Part shown: in pieces, positions 1 through 5,697 of the stretch
Layout of the letters: every line of letters starts with the position of its first letter
Numbering within the stretch: the stretch's first letter is position 1
Origin: Gemmataceae bacterium
GTDB lineage: Bacteria > Planctomycetota > Planctomycetia > Gemmatales > Gemmataceae
Assembly: GCA_947490035.1 (NCBI GenBank)
Contig: CANLGS010000317.1
Location: forward strand, 1 to 5,697
Length of the DNA stretch: 5,697 nt
Direction of reading: 5' to 3'
Notes under the pieces: generated by a model
Seen by the model: the letters and a program-made list of their open reading frames with translations, nothing else
What the model was told of the DNA's origin: nothing
Database searches by the model: none
Made by a program: the position numbers and the translations under genes

Positions 1-1
1 C

Positions 2-64
2 GCCGGCAAGAAGGACGTGGAGGCGCTCGCGAAGCTGGTGAAAGAGTTGATGGGGAAGGAATAG
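2..64 (+). CDS. C-terminal end of an unidentified protein (5' partial)
   Basis: Only the last 20 codons and a TAG stop (62-64) lie in the window; the gene begins upstream of it. The tail reads AGKKDVEALAKLVKELMGKE, a short charged, probably helical stretch. Support for real coding is codon bias: 18 of the 20 codons end in G or C in this frame, as expected for a GC-rich genome. The other open forward frame (starting at base 1) continues to a stop at 91-93 inside the palindrome and gives an Arg/Gly-rich product typical of a shadow frame. The gene is convergent with the ABC permease downstream, and its stop sits 3 bases before the palindrome at 68. The fragment is too short to name a family, so no function is proposed. 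Confidence 0.6.
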   Translation, partial: AGKKDVEALAKLVKELMGKE

Positions 65-67
65 GGA

Positions 68-198
68 GAAGCAAAGAGAAGAGCCGCAGATGACGCAGAG
101 GGACGCAGATCAAAGGCAGAAGATAGAGTTCTTCAGAACACTCTTTTCTGTCTTGATCTGCGTCCCTCTGCGTCATCTGCGGCTCTTCTCTTTGCTTC
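68..198. repeat. Long intergenic palindrome with perfect 46-bp arms
   Basis: Bases 68-113 are exactly the reverse complement of 153-198 (46 of 46). The inner part 114-152 also pairs imperfectly, ending near a small central hairpin around 126-144 (AGAGTTCT against AGAACACTCT), so the whole 131 bases can fold into one long stem. The arm contains a repeated word CGCAGA at 85, 94 and 104, spaced 9-10 bases. The element starts 3 bases after the stop of the plus-strand gene and ends 10 bases before the stop of the minus-strand permease, filling the convergent gap. A strong hairpin here could block read-through from both sides, but no T-run follows either arm, so it is not a textbook intrinsic terminator. 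It carries no credible gene. Confidence 0.93.
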
Positions 199-208
199 AA
201 TCCGTGGC

Positions 209-1429
209 CTATTGCCACCCGCGGCGCTTGAACACCCAGCCGGCCGCGAACAGCCACGCGACCGCTAGCCCCAGCGCGGCGGCCAAGTGCCGCCAGTGGG
301 CCGTCTGCACGGTGCCGCTGAGCGCCGCGTGCAGGATGCGCGGGCCGTGGAACTCGACCGCCAGGTACGACAGGTACGGGATGTGGTTGATGGAACAGAT
401 CAGCAGCACCATCGACACGGACAGCAGGTAGCACATGCCGCCGAGGAACGCGGCCCGCTGCGTCTTCGCCCACGCCGCGATCGTCATGCCGATACCCAAG
501 AACCCGCCGCCGACCGCGAACAGCGCTAACCAGAAGAACAGACTCGACAGCACGTCCGGCTTGTAGACGGCCGCGAGCGTCGCCGCCAATCCGATCCCGA
601 ACACCGGGTAGAACACGAACTTCGCCGCGAGCAGTTCCGTGGGCGACGCGGGCGTGATCGCCTGCGCCAGCAGCACGCCGCGCTCGCGCTCCTCGCAGTT
701 GAGCGTCGGCAGCAGGTACACGCACGAGAAGTACAGCGCGAACACGACCATGCCGGTCGCGATGGCGGCGCGGAAGTCGAGCACCTTCCCGCCCAGCCCG
801 CGGCGGTCGATGCTCAGGTCCGGGACGAGCGGCACGCCGCCCGCGTCGGCCCCGCGCGCCGCTTCAGTCTGCTCCTGGAACCGCTTGTGCGATTCGAGCA
901 CTAGCCACTTGTCCGCGTCGAAGACCGGTTCTTCCGGTGGTGTTGTGCCGGGCATCTTCTTGGCGGCTTCGGCCGCGAACGCGCGCCGGGTTTCCTTCCA
1001 CAGCCACTGCTCGTAGGGCGCGAGCGCGTTCGGTTCGCCGTCGGGGTGCCACACGTGGACTTCCACCACGGGACGCTTGCCGGGTTCGTACCGCGTCGTG
1101 AGTTGAATGGAACCGGTGCCGGGCGGGGCGTCGATGAGCGTGCCGATGCGCGACGGCGGAATCTCGCGGAAGCGGACCTGCGCCTTCAACTCCGGCGGCA
1201 CGTTCTCTTGCAGGTGCTTGATCAGCGGCGTGGCGCGGTCGTAATCGACGTAGCAGTGGTGGACGCCGCCGACCATGCTCGTGCCGGCGGCCGCGGTTTC
1301 GCTCGGCGCGAACACCGAGAGGAGGACCGCCGCCGCGACCAGCAGGAACGCCAGCGCGATCCCGCCGCGGTTCGCCAGGTGCCGCGAGAACTCTTTCTTG
1401 AGCAGGGCTTTGAGGATGTACCATCGCAT
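209..1429 (-). CDS. ABC-2 type transporter permease with large extracytoplasmic domain
   Basis: This 406-residue inner-membrane protein is probably the membrane subunit of an ABC-2 exporter paired with the ATPase just upstream. Visible architecture: a short basic cytoplasmic N-terminus (residues 1-21), TM1 about 22-42, a hydrophilic domain about 43-217 placed outside the cytoplasm by topology, then hydrophobic segments at about 220-242, 270-290, 294-320, 326-347 and 382-402, ending in a basic tail (KRRGWQ). After TM2, ERERGVLLAQAITPASP (residues 247-263) matches the charged 'E(K/R)ERG...TP.S..E' coupling segment of ABC-2 permeases. The ABC2_membrane_3-like fold is an inference from this layout. 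The start is ATG at 1427-1429; only a weak AAGAG lies upstream and no better start is seen. The A of the start codon is the end base of the heptamer palindrome. The stop is TAG at 209-211. The substrate cannot be told; the 175-residue outer domain is not one I recognise. Confidence 0.88.
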   Translation of the reverse strand: MRWYILKALLKKEFSRHLANRGGIALAFLLVAAAVLLSVFAPSETAAAGTSMVGGVHHCYVDYDRATPLIKHLQENVPPELKAQVRFREIPPSRIGTLIDAPPGTGSIQLTTRYEPGKRPVVEVHVWHPDGEPNALAPYEQWLWKETRRAFAAEAAKKMPGTTPPEEPVFDADKWLVLESHKRFQEQTEAARGADAGGVPLVPDLSIDRRGLGGKVLDFRAAIATGMVVFALYFSCVYLLPTLNCEERERGVLLAQAITPASPTELLAAKFVFYPVFGIGLAATLAAVYKPDVLSSLFFWLALFAVGGGFLGIGMTIAAWAKTQRAAFLGGMCYLLSVSMVLLICSINHIPYLSYLAVEFHGPRILHAALSGTVQTAHWRHLAAALGLAVAWLFAAGWVFKRRGWQ

Positions 1430-1539
1430 AGCTGTTGGCTCTTAGCTGTTGGCTGTTAGCCGGACAAGAACTGTTGGCTGCGAGTTGTTGGCGATTGAAT
1501 TCGTCTGGCTAACGGCCAATAGCTAACAGCTAACGGCTA
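1429..1539. repeat. Heptamer-built inverted repeat between the ATPase and permease genes
   Basis: Bases 1429-1465 pair with 1503-1539: 37-base arms with 31 Watson-Crick matches and six differences, around a 37-base spacer (1466-1502). Each arm is a run of degenerate heptamers. From 1431 the plus strand reads GCTGTTG, GCTCTTA, GCTGTTG, GCTGTTA, GCCGGAC. From 1507 it reads GGCTAAC, GGCCAAT, AGCTAAC, AGCTAAC, GGCTAAT. The spacer carries further loose copies (CTGTTGGCT at 1471, GTTGTTGGC at 1484). The element contains the ATPase stop codon (1537-1539) at one end and the first base of the permease ATG at the other. It could form a hairpin in the shared mRNA and affect relative expression of the two subunits, which is an inference. 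Short tandem heptamer repeats are known from cyanobacteria; any kinship is untested. Confidence 0.88.
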
Positions 1540-2391
1540 ATCGAACGCCAGCCCCGTGAGCTTCAAGAACGTGGCATGGAAGTCGAACTCGCGCGTGCGG
1601 ATACTCAGCGCGCGTCCGACCGCGACCAGCGCCGCGAGGTCGGTGCGGCCCGCCGGCGTGTCCAGGTCGTAGACGAACCGCTCGCGGTCGTCGCGGATCA
1701 CGTCCACCTTGCGCTCGGTGTGCTGCTGCTTCAGCGCGAGCGGCGAGTCGAGCGCGACCAGCTTGCCGCGCGCCATGATCGCGACGCGGTCGCAAATCTT
1801 CTCCACCTCGTCCATGTCGTGCGTGGTCAGAATGATCGTCGCGCCGGCCTTCACGCGCTCGCGTAGGATGCGGTGGACGACCTCGGCGGAGTGGATGTCG
1901 AGGTTCGCGGTGGGTTCGTCGAGGTAGAGAACTTGCGGTTCGTGCAGCAGCGCGCGGGCCAGAAGTAATTTCTTGCGCATGCCGAGCGAGTAGCCGCGGA
2001 CCGGCAGGTCGGCGGCCTCGTCGAGTTCGACCATCTTCAGCACTTCGGCGGCGCGCAACTTCGGCACGTTGTAAAGGGCGCCGAAGAACTCCAGGTTACG
2101 CCGCCCGGTGAACTCCTCGAAGTGGTTCTCGCGGTCGGGCACGTAGCCGAAGAGGGGTTTGATCTTCGCCCACTCGCGAACCACGTCGCACCCGCCGACG
2201 CTGACGCTGCCCGCGGTGGGCTTGCGCTGGCCGATGAGCACGCGAATGGTGGTGGACTTGCCGGCGCCGTTGGGCCCGAGCAGCCCGAACAGTTCGCCGC
2301 GTCGGATGTCGAGGTCGAGGCCGTCCACGGCCGCGAACGCGCCATACAGCACACGCAAGCCGGCGATGCGAATCATGGCGTCGGGAGGCAT
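1537..2391 (-). CDS. ABC transporter ATP-binding protein (ABC-2 exporter type)
   Basis: This cytoplasmic ATPase of 284 residues likely powers the permease encoded next to it. Motifs in order: Walker A GPNGAGKST (about 39-47); Q-loop region FGYVPDREN (81-89), with Asp where many relatives have Gln; signature YSLGMRKKL (134-142), a variant of LSGGQ common in ABC-2 ATPases; Walker B VLYLDEPT (154-161); D-loop ANLD; and switch His in TTHDMDE (189-195). A tail of about 65 residues follows, ending in TFLKLTG, resembling the end of drug- and Na+-exporter type ATPases. I chose ATG at 2389-2391. A TTG one codon earlier (2394) is in frame, and ATG at 2374-2376 (MIRIAGLRVLYG) is a serious alternative because the homologous core begins there; none has a clear ribosome site. 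The TAG stop lies in the heptamer repeat, and the permease start follows after 107 bases. Substrate unknown. Confidence 0.93.
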   Translation of the reverse strand: MPPDAMIRIAGLRVLYGAFAAVDGLDLDIRRGELFGLLGPNGAGKSTTIRVLIGQRKPTAGSVSVGGCDVVREWAKIKPLFGYVPDRENHFEEFTGRRNLEFFGALYNVPKLRAAEVLKMVELDEAADLPVRGYSLGMRKKLLLARALLHEPQVLYLDEPTANLDIHSAEVVHRILRERVKAGATIILTTHDMDEVEKICDRVAIMARGKLVALDSPLALKQQHTERKVDVIRDDRERFVYDLDTPAGRTDLAALVAVGRALSIRTREFDFHATFLKLTGLAFD

Positions 2392-2399
2392 CAAGAGTG

Positions 2400-2512
2400 T
2401 TCACCGCAGAGACCGCGGAGACCGCAGAGAAAGACGAGAGAAGATAGAACACAAAATCGGTCCTGTCTTCTCTCGATCTTTCCTCTCCGGTCTCCGCGGT
2501 CTCTGCGGTGAA
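2400..2512. repeat. Long intergenic palindrome between metH and the ABC ATPase gene
   Basis: Bases 2400-2424 are a perfect reverse complement of 2488-2512 (25 of 25). Pairing continues inward to 2450 and 2460 with two single-base bulges and three mismatches, leaving a 9-base loop (ACAAAATCG, 2451-2459). The arm is a tandem of nonamers: ACCGCAGAG, ACCGCGGAG, ACCGCAGAG (from 2403), then a degenerate AAAGACGAG. The element begins 6 bases beyond the metH stop and ends 8 bases before the chosen ATPase ATG, leaving almost no other intergenic DNA. It could attenuate read-through from metH into the ABC genes or stabilise a processed mRNA end. No T-run follows on the transcribed strand, and no clear promoter is seen in the loop or flanks. 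Confidence 0.93.
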
Positions 2513-2518
2513 TCCTCT

Positions 2519-5500
2519 TCACTCGGTCGTGGCGCAGTTCACGTACCGCGTCGTGTTGAAGTACTTCGCGTGCGGGTGGTGGACCACGATCGCGGTGGTG
2601 GACTGCTCCGGTTCGAGCTGGAACTGCTCGCTCAGCGTGACCCCGACTTGCGTCGGGTCGATGAGCGTGAACAGTTGCTTCTGGTCTTCGAGGGCCGGGC
2701 ACGCGGGGTAGCCGAACGAATATCTACACCCGCGATAGTGGCCCTTGAACAGCTTCTCGACACGCGGCGAGTCGTCCGCGCCGATGCCCCACTCGCGGCG
2801 CAGTTGCTGGTGGAACATCTCCGCCAGTGCTTCGGCGCACTCGACGCCGAGGCCGTGCAGGTAGAGGTAGTCCTGGTACTTGCCGGCTTCGTACCAGCCG
2901 TGCGCGATGCGCGTTACCTCGTGGCCCATCGTCACCGCCATGAAGCCGACGTAATCCACCGCCTTCCCGTCGCGGAGTGGCTCGACGTAATCCGAGAGGC
3001 AGAGGTATTGGCCGAAGTCCTGGCGCGGGAAGTCGAACACCGCGCGCGGTGTTCGGTGATCGTCCGCGTACACGGTGAGTTTGGTGCCGTCGCTCGCGGC
3101 CGGGAAAAACCCATACGTTGCCGCGGGCCGCAGGATGTTCTCGGCGAGGCACATCGCCTTGAGCCGCGCGAACGCGGGCTGTGCGGTCTCGGCGATCTGG
3201 CGTGCGTGTTCGGCCGGCTTCACCCCGCCCTTCTTGAACTGCCACTGCGTGCCGAACAGCGTGAGTTCGTTGATGTACTTGAAGATGTCGCGCATGTCGA
3301 AGTCGGTGCGCGCCCGCGAACCCAAGAAGGGCGGCACCGGCACGTCGGGCGCCTTCGGCAGCGACGGCGAGCGCGAGGGAAGCGCCTTACCGTTCTTGTT
3401 GGGTTCCTTGACGCCGATCCGCTCGCCCTTCGAGCCGTTCACGCTCGCCGCCTCGAACGGGACAGCAGGTTTGCGGTCCCGGCTCGCCTGGGCGTCGACG
3501 ATCTTCTTCATCGCGGGGCTGACGCTCCCCACCTTCTTGCGCGCGGCCAACTCATCCATCACGCGAAGCCCCTCGAAGGCGTCTTCGCCGTAGTACACCT
3601 TACCCTTGTAAATGGCCTGCAAGTCTTGCTCGACGTAGCGCCGGTTGAGCGCCGCACCTCCGAGGATCACGGGCGGGGCCAGACCGCGCTCGTTCAGCGT
3701 GACCAGGTCTTCCTTCATGATGACGGTGGACTTCACCAGCAGCCCGCTCATGCCGATCGCGTCGGCGTTCTGCTTCTGCAACTCCGCGATCATGGTGTCG
3801 ATCGGCTGCTTGATGCCGAGGTTGAACACCTTGTAGCCGTTGTTCGTGAGGATGATGTCCACGAGGTTCTTGCCGATGTCGTGAACGTCGCCCTTCACCG
3901 TCGCGAGGACGATCTTCCCCTTCTCGTCGCCCTCCACCTTCACCATGAACTGTTCGAGGTGCTTGACCGACGCCTTCATCACCTCCGCCGATTGCAGCAC
4001 GAACGGCAACTGCATCTGCCCGCTGCCGAACAACTCGCCCACCACCTTCATGCCGTCGAGCAGGACGCGGTTGATGACGTCGAGCGGCGAGTGCTTCTCG
4101 CGCGCCGCGTCGAGGTCCGCGATGAGCGACTCGCGGCGCCCCTGGATGATCGCTTGCCGCAAGCGTTCTTCGACGGTGTCGCCGAGCGACTGGCCCTTCT
4201 TGCTCTCGGTTTTCTTGTCCGCGTAGTGCGCGATCAGTTCGTGCAGCGGGTCGCCGTTGTCGTACTCGGCGAACAGCAGCCGCCGGCACAATTCCTTACC
4301 CGTGTCGTCGATGCTCGCCAGCGGCATGATCTTGGCCGCGTGCAGAATGGCCGAGTCGAGACCGTATTCGAGCGCGTAGTGCAGGTACATGCTGTTCAGC
4401 ACCTGTCGCGTGTACGGCGACAGCCCGAACGAGCAGTTCGAGAGGCCGACGTGCGTGAGCGCGCCGGGCAGGTTCTTCTTGATGAGCTTGATCGCCTCGA
4501 ACGTCTCGATCGCGCTGCGCCGGGTCTGCTCCATCCCGGTCGAAACCGGGAACACCAAGGGGTCGAACAGGAGATCGGAAGGCGGGATTCCGTACTCGTG
4601 GACGACGATGTCGTAGATGCGCTTGGCGACCTCGAATTTCCACTCCGCGGTGTCGGCCTGACCCTTCTCGTCGATCGTGAGCGCGACGAGTGACGCGCCG
4701 TACTTCTTCGCGAGCAGCGTCTTCGGGTCGAGCGTCTTGCGGCCGTCTTCCAGGTTGATCGAGTTGATAAGCGCCTTGCCCGAACACAGCTTCAAGCCCG
4801 CTTCGATGACCGGCAGTTCGGTGCTGTCGAGCATGATCGGCTTGGTGAGCACTTCGTTGTAGCGCTTGATGACCTCCTTCATGTCGCGGACGCCGTCGCG
4901 GCCGACGTAGTCCACGCACACGTCGAGGATGTGAACGCCCTCGCGCTCCTGCTCGCGGGCCATCTCGACGAGGCCGTGCCAGTCGTCCTTTTCGAGCAGT
5001 TGCTTGAACTTCCGCGAGCCGTTCGTGTTCGTGCGCTCGCCGACCAATAGCGGACGCTGATCCACCACCAACTCTTGTGCGCTCTGGAGACTGGACACCG
5101 CGGGCAGGTACACGGGGGTGCGCGTCGCGGGCGCCTTGCCCTTCAAGCGGTCCACGACCGCCGTCATGTGTTCCTTCGCGGTGCCGCAGCAGCCGCCGAT
5201 GATGTTCACGCCGAACTCGGTGACGAACTTTTCCAGCCAGTGGGCGACCGTGTCGGGGTCCATCGGGAAGTGTGTTTCGTCCCCGCGCTTCTCGGGCATG
5301 CCGGCGTTCGGCAGCACGCTCACCAGCTTCCGCGTGTGCCGGCTGAGGTGGCGGATGTCGTCGTTCATCAGGTTCGGGCCGACGCCGCAGTTCATCCCGA
5401 TCACGTCGATCTCATCGATCGGTTCGAGCGCGACCAGCGCCGCGGGTATCTCGGTCCCCGCGAGCATCTTCTTGTTCTCGTTGATGATGGTCAGTTGCAC

Positions 5501-5697
5501 CATCAGCGGGAGGCGCACGCCGGCGCGCTTCATCTCCTCAATGGCCGTGATCGCGACACACTTCGCCTGCAAAGGGTCGAAACACGTTTCGATGAGGATC
5601 GCGTCCACGCGCTCCTCAATCATGATCTGGATTTGGCGGCGGTACGCGGCGGCGAGCGTATCGAAGTCGGCGTAGATGCTCGGCTCGATGAGGGACG
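2519..5697 (-). CDS. metH: Cobalamin-dependent methionine synthase MetH (5' partial)
   Basis: This cytoplasmic enzyme transfers a methyl group from 5-methyl-tetrahydrofolate via B12 to homocysteine, giving methionine. The frame is open to the window edge, giving 1058 codons here. By matching the zinc Cys pair to E. coli Cys310/311, about 140 N-terminal residues are missing. Domains, counted from the first complete codon: homocysteine/zinc barrel 1-190, with Cys103 (GMNCG) and Cys169-170 (GGCCGT); pterin barrel about 215-460, starting LLVGERTNTNGSRKF; B12 cap about 500-590; B12 domain about 590-720, with DVHDIGKN (603-610, His605 the cobalt ligand) and Ser650/Ser656 in SGLLVKS; a Lys/Pro/Ser-rich linker about 722-795; and the AdoMet reactivation domain about 797-1047, with Asp902 (SDYV) and RYSFGYPACP (991-1000). 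The C-terminus stops soon after HHPHAKYFN, lacking the final helices of the E. coli protein, as in actinobacterial-type MetH. All catalytic landmarks within the window are intact. The TGA stop is at 2519-2521. The promoter and any cobalamin riboswitch would lie outside the window. Confidence 0.97.
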   Translation of the reverse strand, partial: SLIEPSIYADFDTLAAAYRRQIQIMIEERVDAILIETCFDPLQAKCVAITAIEEMKRAGVRLPLMVQLTIINENKKMLAGTEIPAALVALEPIDEIDVIGMNCGVGPNLMNDDIRHLSRHTRKLVSVLPNAGMPEKRGDETHFPMDPDTVAHWLEKFVTEFGVNIIGGCCGTAKEHMTAVVDRLKGKAPATRTPVYLPAVSSLQSAQELVVDQRPLLVGERTNTNGSRKFKQLLEKDDWHGLVEMAREQEREGVHILDVCVDYVGRDGVRDMKEVIKRYNEVLTKPIMLDSTELPVIEAGLKLCSGKALINSINLEDGRKTLDPKTLLAKKYGASLVALTIDEKGQADTAEWKFEVAKRIYDIVVHEYGIPPSDLLFDPLVFPVSTGMEQTRRSAIETFEAIKLIKKNLPGALTHVGLSNCSFGLSPYTRQVLNSMYLHYALEYGLDSAILHAAKIMPLASIDDTGKELCRRLLFAEYDNGDPLHELIAHYADKKTESKKGQSLGDTVEERLRQAIIQGRRESLIADLDAAREKHSPLDVINRVLLDGMKVVGELFGSGQMQLPFVLQSAEVMKASVKHLEQFMVKVEGDEKGKIVLATVKGDVHDIGKNLVDIILTNNGYKVFNLGIKQPIDTMIAELQKQNADAIGMSGLLVKSTVIMKEDLVTLNERGLAPPVILGGAALNRRYVEQDLQAIYKGKVYYGEDAFEGLRVMDELAARKKVGSVSPAMKKIVDAQASRDRKPAVPFEAASVNGSKGERIGVKEPNKNGKALPSRSPSLPKAPDVPVPPFLGSRARTDFDMRDIFKYINELTLFGTQWQFKKGGVKPAEHARQIAETAQPAFARLKAMCLAENILRPAATYGFFPAASDGTKLTVYADDHRTPRAVFDFPRQDFGQYLCLSDYVEPLRDGKAVDYVGFMAVTMGHEVTRIAHGWYEAGKYQDYLYLHGLGVECAEALAEMFHQQLRREWGIGADDSPRVEKLFKGHYRGCRYSFGYPACPALEDQKQLFTLIDPTQVGVTLSEQFQLEPEQSTTAIVVHHPHAKYFNTTRYVNCATTE

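Noticed and set aside
68..198. Canonical rho-independent terminator
   Set aside because: The stem is far longer than a usual terminator and no run of T follows either arm. I kept it as a repeat with possible barrier function rather than calling a terminator.
90..431. 113-codon plus-strand frame starting in the first palindrome
   Set aside because: It runs through the repeat and then antisense over the permease 3' end. It has no domain, and its start lies inside the inverted repeat.
1429..1539. CRISPR array, suggested by the repeated short words
   Set aside because: The units are contiguous degenerate heptamers arranged as an inverted repeat, with no constant 20-40 base repeats separated by unique spacers and no cas genes nearby.
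2440..2470. Promoter for the ABC genes in the loop of the third palindrome
   Set aside because: On the minus strand the loop is AT-rich and has a TATCTT-like word, but no -35-like hexamer at suitable spacing. The match is no better than expected by chance.
3600..4289. Arg-rich minus-strand frames overlapping metH (also 4296-4919 and 2724-3245)
   Set aside because: These are out-of-frame readings of metH with Arg/Ala/Gly/His-rich composition typical of shifted GC-rich codons. The metH frame is continuous across them, so there is no frameshift to explain.
2159..4693. 844-codon open frame on the plus strand opposite metH
   Set aside because: Over metH its codons are in exact register with the metH codons on the other strand. 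Stops there would require TTA, CTA or TCA codons in metH, which GC-rich genomes rarely use, so a long antisense frame is expected. The product is an Arg/Val/Leu/His-rich shadow with no recognisable domain, while the opposite strand encodes an intact conserved enzyme.
5600..5697. Start of metH at ATG 5621-5623
   Set aside because: The frame stays open to the window edge, and the preceding codons read SLIEPSIYADFDTLAAAYRR, which fits the homocysteine-binding barrel. The true start is therefore outside the window.

Overview
The window looks like part of a GC-rich bacterial chromosome. Coding regions strongly favour G or C at third codon positions, and Shine-Dalgarno signals before the visible starts are weak. 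Long palindromes built from CCGCAGAG-like words between genes are something I associate with Planctomycetota of the Gemmata type, but that placement is an inference (about 0.5) and no marker in the window proves it.

Layout from left to right: (1) 2-64, plus strand, the last 20 codons of an unidentified gene; (2) 68-198, a long palindrome filling the gap between two convergent genes; (3) 209-1429, minus strand, an ABC-2 type exporter permease; (4) 1429-1539, a second palindrome, made of heptamers, running from the ATPase stop codon into the permease start codon; (5) 1537-2391, minus strand, the ABC ATPase that pairs with the permease; (6) 2400-2512, a third palindrome; (7) 2519-5697, minus strand, cobalamin-dependent methionine synthase metH, cut at its 5' end by the window edge.

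The three minus-strand genes read metH, then ATPase, then permease, and could form one transcription unit. The ATPase and permease almost certainly make one transporter of unknown substrate. MetH remethylates homocysteine to methionine using methyl-tetrahydrofolate and B12; I see no functional link between it and the transporter beyond adjacency.

The genes themselves belong to known families, and I found no new enzyme or defence system. The unusual signal is that all three intergenic gaps are occupied almost wall to wall by long imperfect or perfect inverted repeats whose arms are tandem short words (nonamer-like in two, heptamer in one). One of them supplies the stop codon of one gene and the first base of the next gene's start codon. 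This looks like a mobile or expanding family of hairpin elements targeted to, or tolerated only at, gene junctions. There is no gene-free stretch longer than 300 bases.
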